DNA of 64,000 nt from Bacteroidales bacterium (GCA_015061005.1 SUXJ01000007.1:83796-147795), one strand, 5' to 3'; counted from the first letter of the stretch, positions 51,927-62,497 are shown. The notes: generated from the sequence alone by a model not told the origin. Numbers and translations: made by a program.

Positions 51927-52679
51927 ATGAATCTATTTTCAAGAGTCATTGCCAAAATTGAACACATCGTAAGTTCACCACGCCCAAATTTGTGGCGAAC
52001 ACTTTGGATAAATTTTCGTTGCTTATCGTTCCGACAAGCAATCTATTTGCCAATTCGCATATACGGCAAAGTAAAATTTGCTTGTTTAAATGGGACTTTT
52101 GTCATTCCTAAAGGAAGTAAACTTATAATTGGGAAAAATACTGCCGGATTTTTTAATGCCCCATTCGGGAGACTATGTTTGAGTGAAGGAAGTATATTAG
52201 AAGTTGGACAAAACTGTAGAATTTCTCTTGGCGCAAACATCTGTTTAGGCAAGAATGCCATGTTTAAAATGGGAGATTATTCAACCCTTGGCATCAATTC
52301 AAGAGTAATATGCTACTATAAAATTATAGTTGGTGCGCACTCAGGTATCACTTGGGATACTCAAATCACTGACTTTGGCAGTCACATTATGCAATCGGAA
52401 GATGGTCAATATTTACCCATCATAAAAGAGATTGCAATTGGCGATTATTGTTGGATTGGTAATCGCACGACAATCATGCCCGGCACAAAATTGCCCAACA
52501 GAACAATAGTAGGCTCCAACTCCTTACTCAACAAAGATTACACAAAGACAATAGAACCATTTTCCATTATTGGCGGCATTCCGGCCAAGTTGGTAAAGAC
52601 CGGAGTTCGTAGAATTTATGACGGCAAATTAGAGAATGAAATCATGCAGTCACAAATTCAAGACATTCATAAGAGATAA
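51927..52679 (+). CDS. Left-handed beta-helix acetyltransferase
   Basis: 250 residues. Hexapeptide-repeat region from about 85 on (GANICLGKNAMFKMGDYSTLG), and a C-terminal active-site-like block IAIGDYCWIGNRTTIMPGTKL followed by GGIPAKLVKTG. It is of the LbH-type sugar acetyltransferase group found in capsule loci. The acceptor sugar is unknown. The gene starts 21 nt after upxY. Confidence 0.8.
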   Translation: MNLFSRVIAKIEHIVSSPRPNLWRTLWINFRCLSFRQAIYLPIRIYGKVKFACLNGTFVIPKGSKLIIGKNTAGFFNAPFGRLCLSEGSILEVGQNCRISLGANICLGKNAMFKMGDYSTLGINSRVICYYKIIVGAHSGITWDTQITDFGSHIMQSEDGQYLPIIKEIAIGDYCWIGNRTTIMPGTKLPNRTIVGSNSLLNKDYTKTIEPFSIIGGIPAKLVKTGVRRIYDGKLENEIMQSQIQDIHKR

Positions 52680-52700
52680 TTCAAAAAACCGAAATTATAT

Positions 52701-54209
52701 ATGAGCAAGTTAACCGGAATCAAAGGTGCAGCTGTCATATCGTACTTTACGATATTGGTCAGCATTATCACATCGCTCGTATATACACCATGGATGATAG
52801 AGCAAATCGGTCAAGCCGATTATGGTCTCTATGTACTCGTCACATCATTCTTGGCTTATTTCACGGCAGATTACGGATTATGGCAAGCAATAAATAAATT
52901 AGTTGCTGAGCACCACACAAATGGGAATTACAAACAGGAACACCACATTGTAAATGTAGCGTCCAGCATTTATTTATTGATTGATTGCTTTATTGCAGTT
53001 GTTTTAACTATAATCTACTTTAATATTGAATCTATTTTCAGTAACTTAACGCCTGAAGAACTATCCACTTTTAAGATTCTATTCTTGATTGCTGCCGTAT
53101 TTGCGGTTTTGTCATTCCCAATGATGTTTTTACCGGGAGTGATGAAAGGCAGAGAGTTCTTTGTGCAGTCTAACACATTTGACTTACTCAACAAATTAGG
53201 CATAGTAGCAATTACCATTATTTTGCTCCTTTGCAATGGAGGGGTTGTTTCTCTTGTCATCGCATTCGGAGCTGTGCCAATGATTATCCGCTTTTCTGAA
53301 TATATTTTTATTTCAAAAAAGTGCTATATAATACACCCAATTAAAATTGACAAAACTACTGCTAAAGCAATATTTGGCCTATCATTATGGTTATTTTTGG
53401 TAGTATTTGGGGAATTATTTATCACAAATATCTCACCATCCGTTCTTGCCAAATGCTCAAATACTACTCAAATTGCAATATTTGGAGTAGGACTTACTCT
53501 ATATGGACTGGTTGCGGCCTTTGCGAGAGCCGTTAACGGACTTTTCCTACCTAAAATCTATCGACTCCAAAAATCGGATAGTAAAGATGAAATTGAACGA
53601 TTATCATCAATCGTATCAAGTCTGCAAATTTTCATAGTTGGATTCTTTGTAATGGCTATTGTTTGTGTTGGCCAGCCCTTTATTTACTTGTGGGTTGGAG
53701 ACTCATTTGCCTCCTCTTATCAGGTCACATTATGGTTACTTGTGCCCGTAATGATAACATTCTGCCAACCCATAGAAAACTCCGAACTATTTGCAAGGAA
53801 TAAACTCTATTGGCAGTCTATCGTGAAGGTTTCAACGGCAGCAAGTTCAATAGTATGCAGCATCATTTTATGCCCAAAGTATGGAGCAGTTGGTGCAGCA
53901 ATTAGTATAGGACTAAGTACTCTGTTATTTTCGGGAATTATCTTAAACATTATATACTACTACGTACTGAAAAGAAGCCGCATCAACTTCGTCAAACAAG
54001 CAATTAAGTATGTAGGCATGTTTGCCATACTATATTTAATATATGGCTGGCTCAACTCTCTTTTAGATTATTCGACCACTACAATTAGCAATTTCATTAT
54101 AAGGGCCATGATATTTGTCATCCTTTATCTCATAGTCATCTACCCATTCGCGCTATCTCGCAATGCGAAAAAAATCATCGTACCAAAATTTATAAATCTC
54201 AAGAAATAA
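52701..54209 (+). CDS. Wzx-type polysaccharide flippase
   Basis: 502 residues with about twelve to fourteen hydrophobic helices. The N-terminus (FTILVSIITSLVYTPWMIEQIGQADYG in substance) is typical of the polysaccharide-transport MOP family. It would flip the lipid-linked repeat unit to the periplasm. AT-rich like the rest of the locus. Confidence 0.85.
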   Translation: MSKLTGIKGAAVISYFTILVSIITSLVYTPWMIEQIGQADYGLYVLVTSFLAYFTADYGLWQAINKLVAEHHTNGNYKQEHHIVNVASSIYLLIDCFIAVVLTIIYFNIESIFSNLTPEELSTFKILFLIAAVFAVLSFPMMFLPGVMKGREFFVQSNTFDLLNKLGIVAITIILLLCNGGVVSLVIAFGAVPMIIRFSEYIFISKKCYIIHPIKIDKTTAKAIFGLSLWLFLVVFGELFITNISPSVLAKCSNTTQIAIFGVGLTLYGLVAAFARAVNGLFLPKIYRLQKSDSKDEIERLSSIVSSLQIFIVGFFVMAIVCVGQPFIYLWVGDSFASSYQVTLWLLVPVMITFCQPIENSELFARNKLYWQSIVKVSTAASSIVCSIILCPKYGAVGAAISIGLSTLLFSGIILNIIYYYVLKRSRINFVKQAIKYVGMFAILYLIYGWLNSLLDYSTTTISNFIIRAMIFVILYLIVIYPFALSRNAKKIIVPKFINLKK

Positions 54210-54247
54210 TTTTACTAAAATAGAGTGAAACTGCTTTAATTAACTAT

Positions 54248-54964
54248 ATGAGTATCAAAACAAAACTTAAAAGCCGCTTATCGTGGTTGCGCGTACTTCG
54301 ACGCTACCAGATCCACATTAAATTGCATTATTTGTATCCATTGCAACACACAAGATACGGCTACATAGCTCCTACGGCTCAAATAGAAACTCCCGTATTC
54401 TTAACCAACCAAGCAAACGTTTATCTTGAAGATCGTGCTAGTATTAAATCCGGATTTAAGCTGGTAAACACTAGTGGGAAACTCATCATAAAGCGAGATG
54501 CGAGAATCGCTATAAATTGCACAGTAGTAACAGGCAATCACGTCAGAATATCAGGTATTCCGTTGGGAGTCGGCAATGTTTATCATATTGGAGATATTGA
54601 GCGTGATATAATCATCGGTGAAGAATGTTGGATTGGCGTAAATGTCACTCTACTATCCGGAGCTAAAGTAGGTCGAGGTGCAATTATTGGAGGGTGTTCA
54701 ATGGTCAACAAAGAAATTCCTCCTTACGCGGTTGCAGTTGGCTCTCCCGCTAAGGTGATTGCCTCTACATTCTCAATTGACCAAATCATTGAGCACGAAA
54801 AAACCATCTACGCACCTGAAGAACGCTATAGTCGTGCTGAACTGGAAGAAATTTTCAACACCCACTTTGATGGCAAAAAATCAATAGGCATCGACCCTAC
54901 TCCTGAAATGAAGGAACAAGTCGCATCAATTGCATCTTCCCTCGGCATCAAACTCTACCAATAA
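54248..54964 (+). CDS. Hexapeptide-repeat acetyltransferase 2
   Basis: 238 residues. Left-handed beta-helix with DIIIGEECWIGVNVTLLSG, GAIIGGCSMVNKEIPPYAVA and GSPAKVIAS, as in serine- and maltose-acetyltransferase-type enzymes. The C-terminal 50 residues are charged helices. Different from the first acetyltransferase of the locus, so two acetylation positions are likely. Substrate unknown. Confidence 0.8.
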   Translation: MSIKTKLKSRLSWLRVLRRYQIHIKLHYLYPLQHTRYGYIAPTAQIETPVFLTNQANVYLEDRASIKSGFKLVNTSGKLIIKRDARIAINCTVVTGNHVRISGIPLGVGNVYHIGDIERDIIIGEECWIGVNVTLLSGAKVGRGAIIGGCSMVNKEIPPYAVAVGSPAKVIASTFSIDQIIEHEKTIYAPEERYSRAELEEIFNTHFDGKKSIGIDPTPEMKEQVASIASSLGIKLYQ

Positions 54965-54981
54965 TCTTCAAAATCATCGAT

Positions 54982-56106
54982 ATGCAACTTCGCTTCCTAT
55001 TTCCTTGCTTGGCCTACTCCGGTCATTATTTGGAGTACGTGAATTATCAGTATCATCATGCTGTTAATAATAAAATTGAAACGATCTTTCTGCTTCACCC
55101 AAAATCAAGCGAATTTTTAAGCCTTTACGAATGGCCCGAAGACGAAAACGTTAAAATAAAATATTTTACAGAAGATGAAGTTGCTGTTTACGATACACAA
55201 AACGGTTTGCGCCAATCATTCACGGCATGTAAGCTCCTAAAAAAATATGATAAGATTTTCAATCCTGACATTATAGTTTCAAATCAACTCATTTCATTTT
55301 ATCCTGCGGCAATTATTACGCCACTGAAAGGGAAACTTCGGGGTATCATATATAGGATTCCTCGCCATTCAAACCGCAAACAGCCAATAAAAACGATACG
55401 CGACTGGGCTGTCTCATTTATGCTTCGCGCGGCATATAGCGTTGATTGCATTTGGCTCTTAAACGACAAACTAACGCCTAAGATATATAATCGAAGACTC
55501 CTTACAAAAAAGTTTCGTTACCTCCCCGACCCCATTAACCCTCAAAACGCTATCAATAACAGCATAAAAAAGCCAAACGACAAAATCCGATTTGAACACA
55601 TTGGCGGATTAGGTGAACGCAAAGGAACATTCACAATCCTTGAAGCGATCAAATTAATGTCGCCGGAAGAACAACAGCGATTCACATTCTCAATCTCCGG
55701 TTGGCTTAATGCTCAAGATGAACTCAGATTTCAAACTTATGTTAATGAGATCACCGATAAAACTGTCATTGATTATCATCCCGGCATCATTGAACTTGAG
55801 CGATTTAATGAATTGATTGAACTCAGTGATTTTATTCTCATTCCTTATGAAAACGTGGAAAGCAGTTCTGGGATTCTTGGCCATGCAGCTCTTCACCACA
55901 AACCGGTAATTGGGCCGGCAAAAGGTCTGTTAGGACAATTAATACAAAACTATAACCTAGGAGTGACGATTCCACAAATATCACCACAAACTCTTAAAGC
56001 TGCAATACTCAATATTCACAATTTTGGCACTTCGGTTAGTCAATTTGACAAATATATTGTTGATAACACTATAGATAAATTTGCATCTGAACTATTCAAA
56101 CATTAA
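54982..56106 (+). CDS. Glycosyltransferase, GT4-like
   Basis: 374 residues. GT-B layout with an N-terminal half starting MQLRFLFPCLAYSGHYLEYV and a C-terminal donor-binding half with RFEHIGGLGERKGTFTILEAI, IPYENVESSSGILGHAALHHK and PVIGPAKGLLG. The Glu in ENVESSSG is in the place of the EX7E nucleophile region. Donor and acceptor unknown. Confidence 0.8.
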   Translation: MQLRFLFPCLAYSGHYLEYVNYQYHHAVNNKIETIFLLHPKSSEFLSLYEWPEDENVKIKYFTEDEVAVYDTQNGLRQSFTACKLLKKYDKIFNPDIIVSNQLISFYPAAIITPLKGKLRGIIYRIPRHSNRKQPIKTIRDWAVSFMLRAAYSVDCIWLLNDKLTPKIYNRRLLTKKFRYLPDPINPQNAINNSIKKPNDKIRFEHIGGLGERKGTFTILEAIKLMSPEEQQRFTFSISGWLNAQDELRFQTYVNEITDKTVIDYHPGIIELERFNELIELSDFILIPYENVESSSGILGHAALHHKPVIGPAKGLLGQLIQNYNLGVTIPQISPQTLKAAILNIHNFGTSVSQFDKYIVDNTIDKFASELFKH

Positions 56107-56193
56107 CCTCCATTATTACCATTTTCTGGGGATTCTAATATTATCACGAAGAAAGCTATTAGAATATAAAATAACCTATATAAAATCTTTCTT

Positions 56194-56201
56194 TAAATTT
56201 G
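56194..56201 (+). promoter_or_regulatory. Candidate internal -7 box before the polymerase gene
   Basis: TAAATTTG in a 142-bp gap, 48 nt before the start codon. No clear -33 element, so this may be chance in AT-rich sequence. Confidence 0.3.
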
Positions 56202-56248
56202 TAAAGTGCGCTATCTAATAGTCACTTATTGGTGAACATAAAGCGAAA

Positions 56249-57307
56249 ATGGTTCCTTACATTATATTTCTTCTGTGCATTATTTTATGCTATTGGCGCA
56301 CGTCACCAAAAGCAATGCTCTTTGTATTCATACTTTTTGCAGTCTTGAGATATGATACTGGCTGGGACTATCATTCTTATGAAATTTGGGTTATGCACCC
56401 TAAAGAATGGTGTAATGCAGAAACAAGTAGATATAGTTGGTTTTGGCGTGAATTGTTTCGATTATCATATCAACTAAAGTTCCCACATTTATCTATTGTA
56501 CTTCCTAACGCCTTAACTTATATTTTGATATATTTCGCTCTTGATATTCTTAAATTATCAAAACAGCAAAAAGTGGAGGCATTATTCGTGTATGCTACTA
56601 TTTTCTCATTTTATCTCGGCTCATTTAGTATTATCAGACAGGCATTTGCTATGTCCTGCGGCTTTATAGCCTTTGCATTTCTCAACAATAAAAAGTATTA
56701 TTTAGCTGCAATTGCATATCTAATAGCAGTACATCTTCACACATCGGCATGTGTATTGATTCTAATTGTACCCGTATACTATTTGCGAAATAAACTTAGA
56801 GTAACGCAAATTATTATCGCGATCGGTTTGGTAAGTATAATGCTTTTATTCGCAAGCAATATACTTAACTTACTGGAAAGTGTTGATATGACAAGGTATG
56901 AGTTATACCTTAAGATGCAAGACAATTATGGTGGGAAACTCATTTATGTTAATGTCTTATTATCTATATATTTATTTCTATCTTTCTATAGAAGCAAAAA
57001 TATATCACCCTTAATTCGTCAATGCTATTTTCTTGCAATAGTAAGCCTTATCGGTTCTAATATCCGATATTTTATGGGGTTATTAGGTGTCTTGGATAGA
57101 GTGTTTGATTATTTTACGCTTTTTCTAACAATCGTATTGCTCACATCGGTAAATGCGTGGAAAAATCATCGAATTATTAAACCACTTGCCATTATAATTC
57201 TATCGGCATACTTCTTAGTATACTTGATTGTATCAAGCCCTGGTGAACAGGTGGCATCCTCTGGATTCGTCCCCTATAAATGTATTCTAACTGAAAAAAC
57301 ATTTTGA
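56249..57307 (+). CDS. EpsG-family polysaccharide polymerase (Wzy-like)
   Basis: 352 residues with about ten hydrophobic helices. The EpsG-type motif RYDTGWDYHSYEIWV follows the second helix and a later SIIRQAFAMSCGFIAFAF segment matches the family. It would polymerise the repeat units made by the neighbouring glycosyltransferases. It is one of the most AT-rich genes in the window. Confidence 0.78.
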   Translation: MVPYIIFLLCIILCYWRTSPKAMLFVFILFAVLRYDTGWDYHSYEIWVMHPKEWCNAETSRYSWFWRELFRLSYQLKFPHLSIVLPNALTYILIYFALDILKLSKQQKVEALFVYATIFSFYLGSFSIIRQAFAMSCGFIAFAFLNNKKYYLAAIAYLIAVHLHTSACVLILIVPVYYLRNKLRVTQIIIAIGLVSIMLLFASNILNLLESVDMTRYELYLKMQDNYGGKLIYVNVLLSIYLFLSFYRSKNISPLIRQCYFLAIVSLIGSNIRYFMGLLGVLDRVFDYFTLFLTIVLLTSVNAWKNHRIIKPLAIIILSAYFLVYLIVSSPGEQVASSGFVPYKCILTEKTF

Positions 57308-57517
57308 TAGAACTACTTTAAATAATAGGGGACAATATTGTACTAACGCATTCTATGTCATACTGCCACACACTTGATTATACCATAATTATACACACAT
57401 CTGGTAGTGCAAGTTGCTCAATAATACAAAAACACTTTGATTTGCATAGAGTTCATTTATGAAACCCACTAATTAGTAATAAGATCAACTATAATTTATT
57501 ATTTTGCTAAATATAAT
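57308..57517. other. 210-bp AT-rich gap in the capsule locus
   Basis: No gene, promoter of the usual form, or strong hairpin was recognised. It separates the polymerase from the next glycosyltransferase. Confidence 0.5.
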
Positions 57518-58594
57518 ATGAAAATAGGATTAGTACTCCCTGGTAATATTTGGATGAGTCCGTTCATTAAGATTTATACCCAAATTTTAGATGAATGCGA
57601 TTGTCAATATGATATAATTTCGTGGAATCGTGACGGCACAGATAAACCGAACGGCATTCAATTTAACGAGCTTCAAATAATTAGTGGTTCAAGGTTTAAA
57701 AAAGTAGCACCCTATTTAAGATATATTAAATTTGTTAAACATACCATTAGAAATAACAAATATGATAAGTTAATCATTTTTGGGCCACAGATTGCAATAC
57801 CGCTATGTGGATTTCTTTCAATTAAGTATAAAAAGAAGTATATTTTTGATTATCGCGATTTTTCAATTGACCAATATTCAGTACTAAAACCAATATTTAA
57901 GCATGTTCTTACCAACAGCGCTGTAAACATGGTGTCATCTCCCGGATATATACAATGCTTACCCAAAAGAATCCAGTATATTATCTCTCATAATTTTGAT
58001 ATTGCGGCTGTAAAGCAAGCTATAGCTTCCGAAGTAATTGAATCAAAAAACACATCAAACCCAATTGAGGTATTAACTATTGGCAGCATTCGTAATTTTT
58101 CTTCAAACTCATTAGTAATAAAAGCTCTATCAAATAAATCAAATTTTAAAATGCAATTTGTTGGTAAAGGCCTCGCTGCGGATCAATTAAAAACCTATGC
58201 GCATCAAATAGGTACTTCTAACATTATATTCACTGGGTACTATCCTAAAGAACAAGAGCCAGAATATATAAAAAAATGCAGCTTTCTTAATATCTTTTGT
58301 CCCAATATCCTGTCTCATTCAACATTGTTATCAAATCGTTTTTATTTAGGTCTTATCTATAAACGCCCCATGATTGTTTCAGCAAATAGTATTCAAGGCG
58401 ACTATTGTGAGAAATATAACTTAGGAATATCAGTTACTAACATCAATAAATTATCTGAAGAATTGGAGTCATGGTACAACACAATGAACTACACAGAATT
58501 TTCAAAACGCTGCAACAAGCTGTTGGAGGAATTTATTGATGATTATGACACCTTTAAATCTAATGTACTAGACTTCCTATGCATCTCAGCATGA
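57518..58594 (+). CDS. Glycosyltransferase, GT4-like
   Basis: 358 residues. N-terminal MKIGLVLPGNIWMSPFIKIY, a GT-B connection around YIFDYRDFSIDQYS, and a donor half with VLTIGSIRNFSSNSLVI, NIIFTGYYPKEQEPEYIKKC and SNRFYLGLIYKRPMI. No clear EX7E motif, so the assignment is to a divergent capsule-type glycosyltransferase. AT-rich. Donor unknown. Confidence 0.72.
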   Translation: MKIGLVLPGNIWMSPFIKIYTQILDECDCQYDIISWNRDGTDKPNGIQFNELQIISGSRFKKVAPYLRYIKFVKHTIRNNKYDKLIIFGPQIAIPLCGFLSIKYKKKYIFDYRDFSIDQYSVLKPIFKHVLTNSAVNMVSSPGYIQCLPKRIQYIISHNFDIAAVKQAIASEVIESKNTSNPIEVLTIGSIRNFSSNSLVIKALSNKSNFKMQFVGKGLAADQLKTYAHQIGTSNIIFTGYYPKEQEPEYIKKCSFLNIFCPNILSHSTLLSNRFYLGLIYKRPMIVSANSIQGDYCEKYNLGISVTNINKLSEELESWYNTMNYTEFSKRCNKLLEEFIDDYDTFKSNVLDFLCISA

Positions 58595-58650
58595 TTACGA
58601 TGCATTATTTGTACATAAATTAGAAATTATTAACCAATCATATAGAAAAC

Positions 58651-59724
58651 ATGTCAGTATTTAAAGACAAGGTGCTGCTGATTACTGGTGGCACAGGTTC
58701 ATTCGGCAATGCCGTACTTAGGCGTTTCCTTGACTCCGACATCAAGGAAATCCGCATCTTTTCGCGCGATGAGAAGAAGCAAGACGATATGCGCCATAAG
58801 TTGCAATCGCCTAAAGTGAAGTATTTTATTGGTGATGTACGAAATAAAGAGTCGGTCGATGTGGCTATGCGCGGAGTAGATTATTGCTTCGCAGCAGCAG
58901 CACTGAAACAAGTCCCCTCGTGTGAGTTCTTCCCGATGGAGGCAACCAGAACGAACGTTGTCGGCACGAACAATGTGCTTCTGAGCGCAGTGGAGCACGG
59001 AGTGAAAAACGTTGTTGTGCTTTCAACCGATAAGGCGGCATATCCGATCAATGCTATGGGTATTTCGAAGGCCATGATGGAGAAAGTGGCAATTGCGAAG
59101 GGGCGTGAGCTCGGCGAAGGCGCCGCAACTACAATATGCTGCACTCGCTATGGCAATGTGATGGCTTCGCGTGGCTCGGTGATACCTCTGTGGGTTGATC
59201 AAATGATGGGAGGTAATCCTATCACGATTACAGATCCGGAGATGACTCGATTCATGATGACGCTTGATGATGCAGTTGACTTGGTGATTTATGCTTTCAC
59301 TCATGGCCATAACGGCGATTTATTCGTGCAGAAGGCTCCGGCAGCCACTCTTTCCACCCTTGCTCAAGCATTGAAGGAGATATACACGAAGGTTGATCCG
59401 AAGTATGCCGATACGGAGATTAAGGTTATCGGTACCAGACATGGCGAGAAGCTGTATGAAACGCTCGTGACTCGTGAAGAAATGGCCAAAGCGATTGACA
59501 TGGGCGACTATTACCGCATCCCTTGTGACACTCGTGATTTGAATTACGATAAATTCTTTACTGACGGCAATGAGGAGTTGAGTAAGATTGAAGATTATCA
59601 TAGCCACAACACTCGTCGTCTTGACGTTGAGGGCATGAAAGAGCAGCTGATGCGCTTGCGTTTCATTCAGGCAGACTTGGGCATGATTGAATCCGATACC
59701 AAACGCGAAATTCGTTCTGAATAA
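58651..59724 (+). CDS. capE: CapE/FnlA: UDP-GlcNAc 4,6-dehydratase / 5-epimerase
   Basis: 357 residues, extended SDR. N-terminal NAD site is ITGGTGSFGNAVLRRF. Instead of the usual YxxxK the active-site segment reads MGISKAMMEK, the Met-for-Tyr change known for CapE. RYGNVMASRGSVIPLW and GTRHGEKLYETLV complete the family pattern. It starts UDP-L-FucNAc synthesis from UDP-GlcNAc. GC content is visibly higher here than in the glycosyltransferase genes before it. It begins a five-gene cassette. Confidence 0.93.
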   Translation: MSVFKDKVLLITGGTGSFGNAVLRRFLDSDIKEIRIFSRDEKKQDDMRHKLQSPKVKYFIGDVRNKESVDVAMRGVDYCFAAAALKQVPSCEFFPMEATRTNVVGTNNVLLSAVEHGVKNVVVLSTDKAAYPINAMGISKAMMEKVAIAKGRELGEGAATTICCTRYGNVMASRGSVIPLWVDQMMGGNPITITDPEMTRFMMTLDDAVDLVIYAFTHGHNGDLFVQKAPAATLSTLAQALKEIYTKVDPKYADTEIKVIGTRHGEKLYETLVTREEMAKAIDMGDYYRIPCDTRDLNYDKFFTDGNEELSKIEDYHSHNTRRLDVEGMKEQLMRLRFIQADLGMIESDTKREIRSE

Positions 59725-60110
59725 TGAAAATAGACACCACATTCTTAAATACTCTTTCTGAGCAGGCTAAAGTTAGTCCGAGGTTGCGGCAAAATTATGA
59801 TTTGAGAACTTCGGATGCCGACACCTCGCAACGAATGCTTAATGCTTTACAACCCGGAACGGTAGTCCCGATTCATCGACACAAGGGCTCAACCGAAACG
59901 GTGATTCTGATTCGTGGCTGCGTGCGTGAAGTGATTTTTGACGATAACGGCAAAGAAATTGAAGGCATCATACTAAACTCAGAAACACCAATGCTGCAAA
60001 TTCCGGCCGGACAGTGGCATACTCTTGAAGTTATTGATCCCGATTCAATCATTTTTGAAGCAAAAGATGGTGCGTATCAGCCGCTGGAAGCTTCCGACAT
60101 TATGCAATAA
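59724..60110 (+). CDS. wbuC: WbuC-family cupin
   Basis: 128 residues. Cupin fold with IHRHKGSTETVILIRGC and LQIPAGQWHTLEV supplying likely metal-binding His/Glu residues. WbuC proteins accompany FucNAc genes in O-antigen and capsule loci; their exact job is not established. Start shares an A with the capE stop (TAATG). Confidence 0.85.
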   Translation: MKIDTTFLNTLSEQAKVSPRLRQNYDLRTSDADTSQRMLNALQPGTVVPIHRHKGSTETVILIRGCVREVIFDDNGKEIEGIILNSETPMLQIPAGQWHTLEVIDPDSIIFEAKDGAYQPLEASDIMQ

Positions 60111-60116
60111 TACGCT

Positions 60117-61319
60117 ATGAAGATACTGGTAACAGGGGCTAAGGGCTTCGTTGGCCGCAATTTGTGCGCCCAACTTAACAATATCAAAGATAAGAAGGCA
60201 AATACCTATGGGATTGAAGTTTCTGAAGTGTTTGAATATGATATTGATTCTAATACAACGGAACTTGACAGATATTGTGCAGAGGCAGACTTCGTTTTTA
60301 ACCTTGCGGGAGTCAATAGACCTCAGAATAATGAAGAGTTTATGGCCGGCAACTTCGGATTTGCTTCAACGTTGCTCAATACATTAAAGAAGCATGGAAA
60401 TACATGTCCGGTAATGTTGTCAAGCTCAATTCAGGCAACTCTCATCGGTCGCTATGGTCAGAGCGATTATGGGCGCAGCAAATTGGCAGGAGAGGAATTG
60501 TTTTTCAACTACGGAGTAGAAACTGGAGCAAAAGTCCTCGTGTATCGATTCCCTAATCTGTTCGGAAAGTGGTGTCGCCCGAATTATAACTCGGCTGTGG
60601 CCACTTTCTGCAACAATATTGCCAACGATATGCCCATACAGGTAAATGATCCGAGTGTGGAACTCGAATTACTATATATCGATGACTTAGTGGAGGAGAT
60701 GATTGCCGCACTTTCCGGAAAAGAGCATCATTGCGAATTTGAAGGAGTTGACACTGTGATCACCCCCAATGGCCGTTATTGTGCCGTGCCTGTTACCCAC
60801 AAAGTAACTTTGGGACATATCGTGGAGTTGTTGGAATCATTTCGCAATATGCCTCAGACCCTTGGAGTGCCTGATTTGACGCCCAACTCCTTCGATAAGA
60901 AGTTATATTCAACTTATCTCAGCTATTTGCCCAAGGAGAAGATGTGTTACGACTTGAAAATGAATATTGACCCTCGAGGCAGTTTCACGGAGATTATTCG
61001 CACTGCATCAGCCGGGCAATTTTCTGTAAATATTTCGAAACCGGGCATAACTAAAGGGCAACATTGGCATCATACCAAGAATGAGAAATTTGTTGTTGTA
61101 AGCGGTCATGGACTAATCCAGCTTCGCAAGATAGGAACCGATGAAGTCTTGAACTTTGAGGTAAGTGGCAAGAGGATTCAAGTCGTTGAAATGATACCAG
61201 GCTATACTCATAATATAATCAATCTTTCGGAAACTGATGACCTAATAACCATGATGTGGTGTAATGAACCGTTTAACCCGAATTATCCTGACACTTTTTT
61301 TGAACCTGTAGAAAAATGA
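60117..61319 (+). CDS. capF: CapF/FnlB: bifunctional UDP-4-keto-6-deoxy sugar epimerase/reductase
   Basis: 400 residues in two domains. The SDR domain opens MKILVTGAKGFVGRNLCAQL and has the catalytic YGRSKLAGE. The C-terminal cupin domain (from about 275) has GITKGQHWHHTKNEKFVVV with metal-binding His residues and SGHGLIQLR. This two-domain layout is specific to CapF. It converts the CapE product on the way to UDP-L-FucNAc. Confidence 0.93.
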   Translation: MKILVTGAKGFVGRNLCAQLNNIKDKKANTYGIEVSEVFEYDIDSNTTELDRYCAEADFVFNLAGVNRPQNNEEFMAGNFGFASTLLNTLKKHGNTCPVMLSSSIQATLIGRYGQSDYGRSKLAGEELFFNYGVETGAKVLVYRFPNLFGKWCRPNYNSAVATFCNNIANDMPIQVNDPSVELELLYIDDLVEEMIAALSGKEHHCEFEGVDTVITPNGRYCAVPVTHKVTLGHIVELLESFRNMPQTLGVPDLTPNSFDKKLYSTYLSYLPKEKMCYDLKMNIDPRGSFTEIIRTASAGQFSVNISKPGITKGQHWHHTKNEKFVVVSGHGLIQLRKIGTDEVLNFEVSGKRIQVVEMIPGYTHNIINLSETDDLITMMWCNEPFNPNYPDTFFEPVEK

Positions 61320-62497
61320 AACTTGATTATTCTGACATTAAATTTGCCAATAACGGCAAACTGAAGCTCCTGATAATAGTCGGCACTCGTCCTGAAATAA
61401 TTCGTCTGGCAGCAACAATAAATAAATGCCGCCGCTATTTCGACGTTATTCTTGCTCATACAGGGCAGAATTATGACTATAACCTTAATGGTGTATTTTT
61501 TAAGGACTTGGAATTAGCTGACCCTGAAGTATATATGGACGCCGTTGGTGATGACTTGGGCGCCACTGTAGGGAATATAATCAACTGTTCATATAAACTC
61601 ATGACAGCTATTGAGCCCGATGCCTTACTGATACTCGGTGACACCAATTCTTGTCTAAGTGCTATCGCAGCCAAGAGACTCCACATCCCTATTTTCCACA
61701 TGGAAGCCGGCAATCGTTGCAAAGACGAATGCCTCCCGGAAGAAACCAATCGCCGTATCGTGGACATCATTTCCGATGTCAACATCTGTTATAGCGAGCA
61801 TGCGCGTCGTTACTTAGCTGATTGTGGACTTCCGAAAGAACGGACATACGTCAGCGGTTCACCCATGGCAGAAGTGCTGCACCAAAATCTTGAAAGCATA
61901 AAAAATAGTGATATTCACACACGACTCGGGTTGGAAAAAGGCAAATATATTCTATTGAGTGCCCACCGTGAAGAAAACATTGATACGGAAAAGAATTTTA
62001 CGTCGCTTTTCAATGCAATCAATGTTATTGCTCAAAAATATAATATGCCTATTCTTTACAGCTGTCACCCACGTTCGCGCAAGCGGTTGGTTGAAAGCGG
62101 ATTCGAACTGAATCCTTTGGTTATACAACATGAGCCGCTCGGATTTCATGACTACAACTGCTTACAGATGAATGCAGCTGCTGTTATCTCCGATTCCGGC
62201 ACCTTACCCGAAGAATCGTCATTCTTCACCTCTGTCGGTCATCCTTTTCCCGCAATTTGTATTCGAACATCTACTGAACGACCAGAGTCGTTAGACAACG
62301 CCGGATTTATTCTCGCAGGTATCGACGAGACATCATTGCTTCAGGCTGTCGACACTGCCATTGCCATGAACAAGAATAAAGACCATGGCACTCCGGTAGG
62401 TGTATACGTAGGAGAAAATGTTAGCAATATTATTGTTAAACTCATTCAATCGTATACCAATGTAGTTAACAAAATGGTTTGGCGTAAATCAATATGA
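61316..62497 (+). CDS. capG: CapG/FnlC: UDP-N-acetyl-hexosamine 2-epimerase
   Basis: 393 residues, WecB-like GT-B fold. Motifs: LLIIVGTRPEIIRLAATI, LAHTGQNYDYNLNGVFF, FHMEAGNRCKDECLPEETNRR and LSAHREENID. It epimerises C2 to give UDP-L-FucNAc. Overlaps capF and the following glycosyltransferase by ATGA at each end. Confidence 0.93.
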   Translation: MKLDYSDIKFANNGKLKLLIIVGTRPEIIRLAATINKCRRYFDVILAHTGQNYDYNLNGVFFKDLELADPEVYMDAVGDDLGATVGNIINCSYKLMTAIEPDALLILGDTNSCLSAIAAKRLHIPIFHMEAGNRCKDECLPEETNRRIVDIISDVNICYSEHARRYLADCGLPKERTYVSGSPMAEVLHQNLESIKNSDIHTRLGLEKGKYILLSAHREENIDTEKNFTSLFNAINVIAQKYNMPILYSCHPRSRKRLVESGFELNPLVIQHEPLGFHDYNCLQMNAAAVISDSGTLPEESSFFTSVGHPFPAICIRTSTERPESLDNAGFILAGIDETSLLQAVDTAIAMNKNKDHGTPVGVYVGENVSNIIVKLIQSYTNVVNKMVWRKSI